From Ruminococcaceae bacterium UBA7135 (GTDB taxonomy: Bacteria > Bacillota > Clostridia > Oscillospirales > Ruminococcaceae): DNA of 13,040 nt. Positions 5,879-13,024 of this stretch are shown here, piece by piece (the stretch's first letter is position 1; each line of letters begins with the position of its first letter). The DNA is taken from NCBI GenBank assembly GCA_002492075.1, contig DKXD01000080.1:1-13040 (forward strand). Reading direction: 5' to 3'. The notes beneath the pieces are model-generated. The model saw only the letters and a program-made list of their open reading frames with translations, did no database searches and had not been told where the DNA came from. A program made the translations under genes and the position numbers.

Positions 5879-5905
5879 ATCTTCCCCCGCGAAACGGGGG
5901 AAGAT
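5879..5905. repeat. Perfect 11-base-pair palindrome after ybaK
   Basis: ATCTTCCCCCG (5879-5889) and CGGGGGAAGAT (5895-5905) enclose CGAAA. On the plus strand TATTTTAT follows, so it may back up the terminator just upstream. On the minus strand it lies four bases after the ybaK stop but has no T-run behind it. A related imperfect palindrome sits behind terD (6673-6709), so both may belong to a dispersed intergenic element. Confidence 0.6.
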
Positions 5906-5909
5906 TATT

Positions 5910-6389
5910 TTATATCGCGACAATATCGGCAAACTCACCCGAACACGCCTTGATAAGATTATCCGGAGTAAGTTTAAGCTGCAAACCAAGCCTTCCGCCG
6001 CTTACTATGATGGTATCAATATTTTTCGCGCTTTCGTGTATTACCGTGCGGAATTGCTTTTTCATTCCGATAGGGGAGCACCCTCCGCGAATATATCCCG
6101 TTATGCTTTGGATGTCCTTGACATGGATAGGCTCAAGCGATTTTTCGCCGACCGCTTTCGCGCATTTTTTTAGGTCCATTTCGCGGTCTACGGGCAGCAC
6201 GAACACATAATATTTGGCACTTTTCCCAATGGTTACCAGCGTTTTGAATGTAATATCGGGGCTTTGCCCCAAAAGCTTTGCCACTTGAACGCCGTCCTCA
6301 AATTCCCCGCACTCGTAGGTCTCATAGTCATAGGGTATTTTCAGCTTGTCCAGCATACGCATAGCGTTTGTTTTCAGTTCCTTCGACAT
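5910..6389 (-). CDS. ybaK: YbaK-type Cys-tRNA(Pro)/aminoacyl-tRNA deacylase
   Basis: This 159-residue cytoplasmic enzyme belongs to the YbaK/EbsC trans-editing family, which hydrolyses cysteine (or other amino acids) wrongly attached to tRNA(Pro). The conserved catalytic lysine is Lys49 in TFKTLV. The substrate-pocket motif GYIRGGCSPIG is at 98-108, and the C-terminal SGGRLGLQLKLTPDNLIKA is also typical. ATG 6387-6389 is chosen because GGGAG lies just upstream; an in-frame TTG at 6401 would place that site inside the gene. Length and domain are complete. The protein is transcribed away from the 44-residue peptide gene's terminator-like hairpin, and a close promoter was not identified with confidence. 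Exact amino-acid specificity cannot be read from the sequence. Confidence 0.92.
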   Translation of the reverse strand: MSKELKTNAMRMLDKLKIPYDYETYECGEFEDGVQVAKLLGQSPDITFKTLVTIGKSAKYYVFVLPVDREMDLKKCAKAVGEKSLEPIHVKDIQSITGYIRGGCSPIGMKKQFRTVIHESAKNIDTIIVSGGRLGLQLKLTPDNLIKACSGEFADIVAI

Positions 6390-6418
6390 AAATTCTCCCA
6401 ATCGATATTACGCACAAC

Positions 6419-6450
6419 AAACCCCGCCCCGATGTACGCCGGAGCGGTTT
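6419..6450 (-). terminator. Probable terminator after the 44-aa peptide gene
   Basis: AAACCCCGCCCCG (6419-6431) can pair with CGGAGCGGTTT (6440-6450) in an 11-pair stem with a two-base bulge and one G-T pair. It lies 29 bases after the minus-strand stop. On the minus strand TTTGTTGTG follows, a weak T tract. The T5 on the plus side is stronger, but no plus-strand gene precedes it. Confidence 0.4.
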
Positions 6451-6478
6451 TTATGTTGAATTCGGTTAAGCGCTTTGT

Positions 6479-6613
6479 TCAGATCTCGTCCTCGTCGTCT
6501 ATATCAAGCGACTCCATAACGCCCCTTTTCCCAAGCAGGAAATAAGCGACAGCCGCTGCGGCAAGCGCCGCCAATGTAATGATACCCGAGATTATTACAA
6601 GCTTCTTAGACAT
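6479..6613 (-). CDS. 44-residue single-pass membrane peptide, unknown
   Basis: A short minus-strand frame starts at ATG 6613 with GGAGG eight bases before it. It reads MSKKLVIISG, an alanine-rich hydrophobic helix (about 5-27), a short basic turn GKRG, and a strongly acidic end ESLDIDDEDEI. The basic-helix-acid layout is that of a real small membrane protein; a ribosome site, downstream hairpin and clean stop support it. The basic N-terminus before the helix and acidic C-terminus suggest one anchor helix; orientation is uncertain. I do not recognise the family. It sits alone between ybaK and terD, in the same direction as both. Confidence 0.7.
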   Translation of the reverse strand: MSKKLVIISGIITLAALAAAAVAYFLLGKRGVMESLDIDDEDEI

Positions 6614-6635
6614 AATAATATCCTCCATAAAAACA

Positions 6636-6641
6636 TTTATA
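6636..6641 (-). promoter_or_regulatory. Possible -10 of the 44-aa peptide gene
   Basis: TATAAA on the minus strand, about 22 bases before the ATG, would start the mRNA near 6629. No convincing -35 is seen 16-18 bases upstream, so this is only suggestive. Confidence 0.3.
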
Positions 6642-6672
6642 CTAATTTCCCATTAAAAGCAGACACATTATC

Positions 6673-6709
6673 TTATTTTTTCCCTCCCGCTTCACAGGGG
6701 AGAAAATAA
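6673..6709. repeat. Imperfect palindrome after terD
   Basis: TTATTTTTTCCCT (6673-6685) pairs with GGGAGAAAATAA and its flanking G (6697-6709), allowing two wobble positions, around an 11-base loop. It lies 31 bases after the terD stop. Neither strand shows a classic T-run right after it for terD. Its C-rich and A-rich make-up recalls the palindrome at 5879-5905. Confidence 0.4.
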
Positions 6710-6740
6710 ATTTTGTACTCTTTATTATTGAGAAACAGTA

Positions 6741-7331
6741 TTATTGAAATCTTGCCGCGATATCTGCAATGCCGTTGTCGTTGGTAGGCTCGCCGATAGC
6801 ACCGAATTTCCACTCGTTGTTGTAGCGGTATACTTCGCCGAAGATCATTGCGGTCTTGCCATCGTAGTTTTCGGAAAGATTGTACTTGCACAGCTCCGTG
6901 CCGGTATCGGCGTCAACAATTCTGATGAACGCGTTCTTTATCATACCGAACTGCTGCTTGCGCTCTCTCGCCTGATAGATAGTCACAACGAAAACTATCT
7001 TAGAGTATTCCGCGGGCACTTTGTTAAGCTCGACGATGATCTGTTCATCGTCGCCGTCGCCCGCGCCGGTGAGGTTATCGCCGCAGTGACGAACCGAGCC
7101 GCTTCTGTGCATAAGCTGACCGTAGTATACAACATCGATAGGACCGTTTAGCTTTCCTGTTTGACCGTTGATGAGTATCGCGGAAGCGTCACAGTCGATA
7201 TCCTCCTGCTTTGAAAACAGAGAGAATTTTTTGGGAGCCTCGTCCCAGCCCAAGCCGACAACCAGCGATTTTAACCCCGCGTTGCCTTTGGTAAGGTCTA
7301 CCTTTTGCCCTTTTTGAAGATTTACAGACAT
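6741..7331 (-). CDS. terD: TerD-family calcium-binding stress protein
   Basis: The 196-residue protein is a complete single TerD domain. It opens with MSVNLQKGQKVDLTK, followed by VGLGWD at 25-30 and the DCDASAILI strand at 46-54. The acidic calcium-binding loop GDNLTGAGDGDDE is at 84-96, and the FVVTIYQARERKQQFG and FGEVYRYNNEWKFGAIG strands complete the fold. Family members bind calcium in the cytoplasm and are tied to tellurite, phage and stress tolerance, with unknown biochemistry. Start ATG 7331 has AAGGAGG at six bases and the conserved N-terminus; in-frame readings further upstream run into the promoter. No terA, terB, terC or terZ is adjacent, so it is a stand-alone copy with its own promoter (7387-7415), divergent from the MATE gene. 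Confidence 0.93.
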   Translation of the reverse strand: MSVNLQKGQKVDLTKGNAGLKSLVVGLGWDEAPKKFSLFSKQEDIDCDASAILINGQTGKLNGPIDVVYYGQLMHRSGSVRHCGDNLTGAGDGDDEQIIVELNKVPAEYSKIVFVVTIYQARERKQQFGMIKNAFIRIVDADTGTELCKYNLSENYDGKTAMIFGEVYRYNNEWKFGAIGEPTNDNGIADIAARFQ

Positions 7332-7386
7332 TTCTTTCCTCCTTGGCGTATAATAACTTGTTAGAATAGAAGTATGTAACATATAT

Positions 7387-7415
7387 ATTATACAACATTT
7401 TTTTCCAAAATGCAA
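7387..7415 (-). promoter_or_regulatory. Promoter of terD
   Basis: On the minus strand TTGCAT (7410-7415), 17 bases, TATAAT (7387-7392). Transcription would start near 7380, leaving a leader of about 50 bases before the ATG. Confidence 0.75.
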
Positions 7416-7443
7416 GTACTTATACAAAAATATCTGCATATAC

Positions 7444-7472
7444 TTGTAATTTTTAAAAGATTGTGCTACAAT
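7444..7472 (+). promoter_or_regulatory. Promoter of the MATE-moxR-DUF58-TgpA-like operon
   Basis: TTGTAA (7444-7449), 17 bases, TACAAT (7467-7472). The start point would be near 7479, giving a leader of about 75 bases. It is back-to-back with the terD promoter, only 28 bases separating the two -35 elements. The leader contains a minimal ATG-TAG pair at 7520-7525 but no recognisable riboswitch. Confidence 0.65.
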
Positions 7473-7553
7473 ATGATAAAGGAGAAAGCCGATCCTATAG
7501 TTTTCTTGACGGCGTTATGTAGAAATAGACAGACAGTAAGGACAAAAGAAAAT

Positions 7554-8948
7554 ATGAAAGACTTAACCTGCGGCAGACCGATAAAGCTTATTGTGCTGTT
7601 TGCTTTGCCGCTATTGTTTGGAAATCTTTTTCAGCAGGCGTATAACCTTGCGGACATTGTTATCATCGGACAAAACCTCAGCAACGATTCGATAGCGGCA
7701 GTGGGATCCACAGCGCCGTTGGTGTCGTTGATGTTCAATATTATAAACGGCTTGGTCACCGGATTTTCTATAGTAGTAGCGAAGAATTTCGGCGCGGGCG
7801 AATATGACGAAATGCGCCGAACAATAGCGCGTATGCTTGTGTTCGCTTCCGCGGTGACGGCAGTGCTGATATTGCTTTCGACGGCGTTCATAGACCCTCT
7901 TTTAAGACTTTTGGACGTGCGCGACGATATATTCGTCGAGGCGAGGAGCTATCTTTTTGTCGTAGCGCTGGGGCTTGTGGTAACGCTGCTGTACAACTTT
8001 GAGGCGAGCATACTCCGCGCGGTGGGCGACAGCGTTATACCGCTGATAATACTTATCCTCTCCACGGCGCTGAACATAGGCTTGGACCTGCTGCTTATCT
8101 GCGTATTCAAGGCGGGAGTGGTCGGAGCTGCTCTTGCGACGGTGGCGGCGCAGGCTGTTTCGGCGGCGGTGTGCCTTGTTTATTTGATAAAGCGCCGTCC
8201 TATGCTTTTGGTGAAGCGCAAGGACTTTACGTTTACGGCGGAGTCGACTAAGGAGCTGCTCGGCGCGGGGCTTGGAATGGCGCTGATGTATTCGATAGTA
8301 GATATCGGCTCGATAGTTCTGCAAAACGGGATAAACGGTTTCGGAAAAGATGTTATTACCGCTCACACGGCTGCGCGAAAGATATTCGGCTTAACTATCA
8401 TGCCCTATTCGGCGGTAAGCGCAACGCTTGTCACATACTGCTCCCAGAACCGCGGCATGGAAAGGTATTCAAGAATAAGGCGCGGTATTCGTGACGGCTT
8501 GATGATCATGTTTGCTTGGTCGGCGATAGCGGTCGCGCTGATCTTTTTCGCGGGAGATGCGCTTATCGGTATGATAGTTAGCTCCGAGGGAGAAAACGCC
8601 GCCGCGATAATAGATACCGGCGTGCTTTATATGAAGTGGGCGGTGCCTTTTTATTTCGCGCTTGCGGCGCTGCTTGGCTTGCGGAGCGCCTTGCAGGGGC
8701 TTGGCAAGAGTCTTGTTCCGATAATTTGCAGCGTTATAGAGCTGTTGTGGAAGATAGTTACGGTAGTGGTTATGATACCGCTTTTCGGCGGCAGCGACGG
8801 CGGCGTGGGCAGCACGATAGAAGAGATAGGCGGCTATTTCGGTGTGGTCATCTCCGAGCCGATAGTATGGACGGTATGTGCGATAATAATCGGTATCATT
8901 GCGTTTGATACTCTGCGCAAAATGCCGAAAGACGATGTGGAAAAGTAA
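7554..8948 (+). CDS. MATE-family multidrug/metabolite efflux transporter
   Basis: The 464-residue, 12-helix membrane protein is an ion-coupled exporter of cationic drugs or metabolites; substrate unknown. ATG 7554 gives the standard MATE N-terminus MKDLTCGRPIKLIVLFALPLL, and the hallmark FGNLFQQAYNLADIVIIG follows at 22-39. The loop NFGAGEYDEMRRT (78-90) and the second-half start LLGAGLGMALMYSIVDIGS mark the two pseudo-symmetric halves. A longer frame upstream runs through the predicted promoter and leader, so it is not used. The ribosome site AAGGA is 11 bases off, so initiation may be modest. A glycine-rich loop with GGSDGGVG lies before the last helix. The moxR gene starts 19 bases after the stop and no promoter or terminator separates them, so they are probably cotranscribed. 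Confidence 0.93.
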   Translation: MKDLTCGRPIKLIVLFALPLLFGNLFQQAYNLADIVIIGQNLSNDSIAAVGSTAPLVSLMFNIINGLVTGFSIVVAKNFGAGEYDEMRRTIARMLVFASAVTAVLILLSTAFIDPLLRLLDVRDDIFVEARSYLFVVALGLVVTLLYNFEASILRAVGDSVIPLIILILSTALNIGLDLLLICVFKAGVVGAALATVAAQAVSAAVCLVYLIKRRPMLLVKRKDFTFTAESTKELLGAGLGMALMYSIVDIGSIVLQNGINGFGKDVITAHTAARKIFGLTIMPYSAVSATLVTYCSQNRGMERYSRIRRGIRDGLMIMFAWSAIAVALIFFAGDALIGMIVSSEGENAAAIIDTGVLYMKWAVPFYFALAALLGLRSALQGLGKSLVPIICSVIELLWKIVTVVVMIPLFGGSDGGVGSTIEEIGGYFGVVISEPIVWTVCAIIIGIIAFDTLRKMPKDDVEK

Positions 8949-8967
8949 TTTGACAGGAGCGTTTATT

Positions 8968-9900
8968 ATGGTAAAAGAGCTTACGGAAAAAATAACGGAT
9001 AACATATCCAAAGCCGTTCGCGGCAAGGAAGAGGAGATAAGGCTCGTTTGCGCCGCGATGATGGCGGGCGGACACGTTCTTATCGAGGACGTTCCGGGCA
9101 CGGGAAAAACCCTCCTGGCGCGGTCGCTGGCGAAGTCCGTTGGCGGAGATTTTAAGCGCATACAGTTCACGCCCGATCTTCTTCCGTCGGATATTACGGG
9201 AATAAACTTCTACAATATGAAAGAGCAGGAGTTCGTTCTGCGAAAAGGACCTGTGTTCACAAATATTTTGCTTGCGGATGAAATAAATCGCGCGACCCCC
9301 AGAACGCAATCGGCGCTGCTGGAGTGTATGGAGGAGCGCCAGACAACGATAGACGGAGAAAGTATGAAGTTAAGATCACCGTTTTTCGTTATCGCGACGC
9401 AAAATCCCATTGAGATACAGGGAACGTATCCGCTTCCTGAGGCGCAGCTGGACAGATTTATGGTACGCTTGTCTCTCGGATATCCCGAAAGGGAGGAAGA
9501 GATAGCCGTGATAGGCGGTGCGGCGTCGTTCGGCGCGGAGGAAAGCCTTACGGCGGTGTGCGGCGAAAATGATATACTCGAGGCTCAGAATGAGGTCAAC
9601 GCTTGCCGCGCCAATGAAGCTGTGTGCGGTTATATAGCGGACATCGCCGCCGCTACAAGAAAACACGCCTCGGTAAAACTGGGGCTTTCCACAAGAGGAG
9701 CGGCGGCGCTCAAGCGTATGAGCTGTGCGCTGGCGGCGGCGGACGGAAGAGATCACGCAATGCCGCAGGACGTAAAAAAAGCGGCTGCGTATGTTGTGCC
9801 GCACCGCTTGATTTGCAAGGGGTATTCGCGGGAGGATACAGGGGCAGCCGTATTGGCACAGATACTTGACAGCGTTCCCGTGCCGACGGAAAAGATTTGA
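8968..9900 (+). CDS. MoxR-family AAA+ ATPase
   Basis: The 310-residue cytoplasmic AAA+ protein has Walker A DVPGTGKT (41-48), Walker B LLADEIN (101-107) and sensor 1 ATQNP (143-147). The MoxR-specific QGTYPLPEAQLDRF (151-164) includes the arginine finger region, and a helical lid domain covers the C-terminal third. MoxR proteins act as ATP-driven chaperones that work with von Willebrand-type partner proteins, often in envelope maturation. ATG 8968 is chosen because AGGAG sits ten bases upstream and the product starts with the usual ELTEKI.DNI...GK helix. The gene is followed 11 bases later by a DUF58 gene and then by a TgpA-like gene, the standard order of this module. Confidence 0.93.
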   Translation: MVKELTEKITDNISKAVRGKEEEIRLVCAAMMAGGHVLIEDVPGTGKTLLARSLAKSVGGDFKRIQFTPDLLPSDITGINFYNMKEQEFVLRKGPVFTNILLADEINRATPRTQSALLECMEERQTTIDGESMKLRSPFFVIATQNPIEIQGTYPLPEAQLDRFMVRLSLGYPEREEEIAVIGGAASFGAEESLTAVCGENDILEAQNEVNACRANEAVCGYIADIAAATRKHASVKLGLSTRGAAALKRMSCALAAADGRDHAMPQDVKKAAAYVVPHRLICKGYSREDTGAAVLAQILDSVPVPTEKI

Positions 9901-9911
9901 CGAGGTAATTT

Positions 9912-11027
9912 ATGGAGCTTATTGCAATGGCGGTAATTCTCGCGGTCATTATTATGGGACAGTATTTGCTGTATGACAAGTTCGGCTTTAAGAACGTCAC
10001 CTATAATATAAGCATAAGCGTTCCCGAGACGTATGAGAACGATGAGATAGAGATAATCGAGGAGATCGAAAACGCCAAGCGCCTGCCGCTTGTGTGGATG
10101 AGGAGCGAAATAAGCTGTTCGCCGTATCTCACGTTCAAGGGTCAAAGGACGGTCAAAAATGAGCAGGACGTACAGCGCGGACTTATCGCGGGCGTTTTTA
10201 TGCTGCGCGGATATAAAAAGTGCCGTCGCGTGTGGAAGGTTCGCTGCGAAAGACGCGGCATTATGACTATCGAAAACTCAACGCTGACGATAAGCGATCT
10301 TTTCGGACTTACCAAAAAGGCGAGAATGTTCAAAGTGAGCGGCAGCGTGCGCGTTCTTCCCGCTCCCGCCGATATGGACATGGGGGAGCTTTCGGGCGAT
10401 CTGTTCATCGGGAATATGCAGGTGCGGCGGTTTGTGATGCCCGATCCGTTTATGATAAGCGGATCGCGGGAGTATACGGGGCGCGAGCCGATGAACCGCA
10501 TACATTGGTCGCAAACGGCGCGCACAGGCAGACTGATGGCGTATAAAAACGAGTTCACAACGGAACGCCGCATTATGATAGTGCTGAATATGCAGCGAAG
10601 CGAGGCGTACTGCCGCGCGCTTCCTGATAATGCTCTGGAGCTTCAGATAAAAGCGGCGGCGTTTGTGCTGGATCAATGCCAAAGAATGAGCGCGGAGTGC
10701 GCTTTGACCATAAACGCTTCCGAGACCCTTATGCTTCCCGCGGGGAGCGGCAGCAGTCATACCGTGAACGCGCTTCGGCAGCTGGCGGAGCTTGAAAATG
10801 TCTGCGGAGAACGTATAAGCGATCTGCTGACGGAGCTTGACTTTAACGATATCACCGATGTGATAATAATAACGCCGTTTGTTTCGGAAATGATAGGCAC
10901 TTTTCTGGCGGGGCTGATTTCAAAGGGAAAGTGTTGCAAGGTTTTAACAGCGGGCTTGAACGAGGGCACCGAGTATATTCCTCAAAGCGTTGAGCTGCTG
11001 ATGATCCCGCGCGGAAATATTTCTTAA
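9912..11027 (+). CDS. DUF58 protein, partner of MoxR
   Basis: The 371-residue protein has one N-terminal hydrophobic helix (1-20) and then a soluble region. The DUF58 signature is clear: VLPAPADM near 148-155 and DPFMISGSREYTGREPMNRIHWSQTARTGRLM at 178-209. The following strand carries IMIVLNMQRSE (221-231), where relatives with a von Willebrand A fold often have an Asp-x-Ser-x-Ser metal site; that motif is not intact here, so metal binding is doubtful. Only one N-terminal helix rather than the usual two is apparent. GAGG precedes the ATG at about seven bases. DUF58 proteins are presumed clients or partners of the MoxR ATPase at the inner face of the membrane; this is known from gene linkage more than from biochemistry. 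Confidence 0.88.
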   Translation: MELIAMAVILAVIIMGQYLLYDKFGFKNVTYNISISVPETYENDEIEIIEEIENAKRLPLVWMRSEISCSPYLTFKGQRTVKNEQDVQRGLIAGVFMLRGYKKCRRVWKVRCERRGIMTIENSTLTISDLFGLTKKARMFKVSGSVRVLPAPADMDMGELSGDLFIGNMQVRRFVMPDPFMISGSREYTGREPMNRIHWSQTARTGRLMAYKNEFTTERRIMIVLNMQRSEAYCRALPDNALELQIKAAAFVLDQCQRMSAECALTINASETLMLPAGSGSSHTVNALRQLAELENVCGERISDLLTELDFNDITDVIIITPFVSEMIGTFLAGLISKGKCCKVLTAGLNEGTEYIPQSVELLMIPRGNIS

Positions 11028-11042
11028 AGGCGGTGGCGGTCG

Positions 11043-12383
11043 ATGAGTGAAAGAATATCAAAACAGCATACTTTTCTAAAAGTGCTTGCATACGTTGGTC
11101 AGTTTGCGGCGCTGTTTCCTTTTATACCCGCGCTTGAGGTACTTAGCATCGGACGGTTCATACCGTGGCATTTTGTGGCGGTATATGGCGTGTGGCTGGC
11201 GTTTTGGGTGTTCGGACTGCTTGCCGCGCGTTTTATATGGCGGGTGAGGAGCAGAAAGAATTTTTCCAAAAGGCTTGTTCCGATAATGAATTTGCTGCTT
11301 AAACTCGGCTTTTTGCTGCCGTCCGCATTGTTTATAATGGTATGCGTATTGCTGAAACCCGATCCGGGAGCGTATTTCTATGTTCTTTCGGGCGGTATAG
11401 TCATATATTTCGGCGGCTGCTTCAGTCGGGGAAAGGCTTATTCGGATATTTTTTCAAGATCATGGTTCGCGCTGTATATTATCTCCTCAATACTTTTAAC
11501 GATAATGTTTGCGCTGTCCGTAAAGGGAGAATTGGCAGCGCAGGGCAGCCGCATGCTTTGCTTCGGATTTGCGTTCATTATCTTGATATCGGCGCTGCTT
11601 ACCAATCAGACTAACATAGACACCTGCACGAATCAGCGAGACCGCGGCAGAGCGGTGCTTCCTTGGGGGCTTCGCCGCTATAACGCGCTGATCGGTATGG
11701 GAATATTTGCGGTGGCGTTGGGGCTGTTTGCTTTCGCAAAGCCTATAGGTAATTTCTTGAAGATGCTGGTGGGCGCTGCTGTAAGAGCTTTTTTGTATGT
11801 TGCGGAAATAGTTGACGGCTGGTTTCACTTTTCAAACGAGCCAATCGAAATTGAACCCTCGGAAGACGCCGGGTTTAACGGCGGTTCAATTGAAATAAAG
11901 GACGGTTCGGCGGGAGACGTTATAGCCGTATTGATGATTGCCGCGCTGATAGTATTGATCATTGTGTTTAGAAAGAGCATAGTTCAAGCGATAAAGAACT
12001 TTTTTGCGCCACTGTTCAAAGATCGGCGGAAAACATCGGACGTTCCGTTTGCCGATGAGATAACATCAAGCGCCGCAAAGCCGCCGACGGAGCGAATGAA
12101 AAAGAAAGCGGAACGCGAGCTTGAGCGCCGCTACATTCGCGAAACATCGCCCGAGCGCAAGTACAGGCTTGGTTACGAGCTGTTTTTGGTGCGGCTTGGC
12201 AGGACTTCGTATCCGCCTAAGCCGTCGGATACGACGGACGTCCACCGAGAGAAAGGGAATAGCGCGTTCGGAGAGGATATGAGCGGGATATCGGACACGT
12301 ATAACAGAGTGCGTTATGCGGATGTTCAGCCGACCGCTGCAGAGCTTGACAAGCAGTTCGAGCTGCTTCACAGGATCAAATAA
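11043..12383 (+). CDS. TgpA-like membrane protein without transglutaminase core (DUF3488/DUF4129-like)
   Basis: The 446-residue protein occupies the place normally held by TgpA, a membrane transglutaminase. The N-terminal part has about seven hydrophobic helices, near 11-32, 41-63, 82-103, 110-125, 140-159, 170-187 and 214-233. The segment LPWGLRRYNALIG before the last of these matches the DUF3488 pattern. A soluble loop of only about 55 residues (235-290) and another helix (292-309) follow, where TgpA proteins carry a transglutaminase domain of 150 or more residues. No Cys-His-Asp core can be seen. The rest is charged, with a coiled region ERMKKKAERELERRYIRE and a DUF4129-like end (YNRVRYADVQPTAAELDKQFELL). 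The assignment rests on operon position, layout and short motifs, so it is moderate. The gene starts 15 bases after the DUF58 stop with a GGCGGTGG site. Confidence 0.7.
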   Translation: MSERISKQHTFLKVLAYVGQFAALFPFIPALEVLSIGRFIPWHFVAVYGVWLAFWVFGLLAARFIWRVRSRKNFSKRLVPIMNLLLKLGFLLPSALFIMVCVLLKPDPGAYFYVLSGGIVIYFGGCFSRGKAYSDIFSRSWFALYIISSILLTIMFALSVKGELAAQGSRMLCFGFAFIILISALLTNQTNIDTCTNQRDRGRAVLPWGLRRYNALIGMGIFAVALGLFAFAKPIGNFLKMLVGAAVRAFLYVAEIVDGWFHFSNEPIEIEPSEDAGFNGGSIEIKDGSAGDVIAVLMIAALIVLIIVFRKSIVQAIKNFFAPLFKDRRKTSDVPFADEITSSAAKPPTERMKKKAERELERRYIRETSPERKYRLGYELFLVRLGRTSYPPKPSDTTDVHREKGNSAFGEDMSGISDTYNRVRYADVQPTAAELDKQFELLHRIK

Positions 12384-12387
12384 AAGT

Positions 12388-12423
12388 GCCGCCCTCATTT
12401 TGGAGACGAGAGCGGCGGCTTTT
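12388..12423. terminator. Bidirectional terminator between convergent genes
   Basis: GCCGCC (12388-12393) pairs with GGCGGC (12414-12419), and CTC (12394-12396) with GAG (12408-12410) across a small bulge. TTTT follows on the plus strand. On the minus strand ACTTTTATTT follows, so the element can also stop transcription coming from the HD gene. It starts five bases after the stop of the TgpA-like gene. Confidence 0.75.
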
Positions 12424-12434
12424 AATACAATTAA

Positions 12435-12986
12435 TCAGCGCGCTTTGCGCCGTTTGCGACCGAAACGCTTTAGCGGCATTGCCTTTTCCGATTTTTTCAT
12501 CTTGCTGCCGGCAAGTCTGCAAAGATACGCGGAAAGCTCCGTCAGCGCACAGAACTTATCTACAAGCGTTATCACGAATGTTTCGGCGTGGCGCGGCAAA
12601 TGCGGCGTCATAGGCCACATATGGTTCAGTATCATATCGCCCTCGATCTCGTTTATGGGAAATCGCATAGATGCGTTATACAGCGCTATTTTCGCGTGTT
12701 CGGCGGGATGACGGTTTTGTATGCGCTCGTGAGTTTTTCTGTCATAAAAGAACAGATCGTGCAGCAGTCCCGCGCGTGCGGCGGCGCGTGCGTCAAGTCG
12801 CAGCAGCTTGCAGAGCCTGAAATTATAATACGAAACGTTCAGCGAATGCTGAAGCCGAGATGTCCCGATGTGGTGCGTGTGATTTTGCAGTTCCCGAACG
12901 TCTCCGCAGGCAAGCAGATCGCAGATATATGAGTAGTATTCGCCGCTTTTGGATATATCCCTGCGTGATAGTATAGCTTTTAACAT
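12435..12986 (-). CDS. HD-domain phosphohydrolase with basic tail
   Basis: The 183-residue protein has the HD-superfamily metal ligands in order: His47 in LQHSLNVS, His76-Asp77 in AGLLHDLFFYD, His122 in ILNHMWP, and Asp143 in LVDKFCALTE. Such enzymes hydrolyse phosphate esters, often of nucleotides, in the cytoplasm; the substrate cannot be inferred here. After the catalytic domain a 20-residue tail is very rich in Lys and Arg (KMKKSEKAMPLKRFGRKRRKAR), suggesting contact with nucleic acid or membrane. ATG 12986 has AGGTGAT just upstream. The gene is convergent with the plus-strand operon and ends at the shared terminator. It resembles the small HD proteins common in Clostridia, usually annotated without function. 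Confidence 0.85.
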   Translation of the reverse strand: MLKAILSRRDISKSGEYYSYICDLLACGDVRELQNHTHHIGTSRLQHSLNVSYYNFRLCKLLRLDARAAARAGLLHDLFFYDRKTHERIQNRHPAEHAKIALYNASMRFPINEIEGDMILNHMWPMTPHLPRHAETFVITLVDKFCALTELSAYLCRLAGSKMKKSEKAMPLKRFGRKRRKAR

Positions 12987-13018
12987 GTTTCATCACCTGT
13001 TTTCATTGATTTAAGTTT

Positions 13019-13024
13019 ATTGTA
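13019..13024 (-). promoter_or_regulatory. Possible -10 of the HD-domain gene
   Basis: TACAAT on the minus strand, 33 bases before the ATG. The matching -35 would fall at the very edge of or outside the window, so it cannot be judged. Confidence 0.25.

Noticed and set aside
7473..7553. Riboswitch in the MATE leader
   Set aside because: MATE genes can follow riboswitches, but the leader is only about 75 bases and shows no recognisable conserved core or terminator stem.
8469..9170. Long minus-strand open frame
   Set aside because: It is antisense to the MATE and moxR genes, and the product is Arg/His/Tyr-rich with no recognisable motif, the pattern of a shadow frame.
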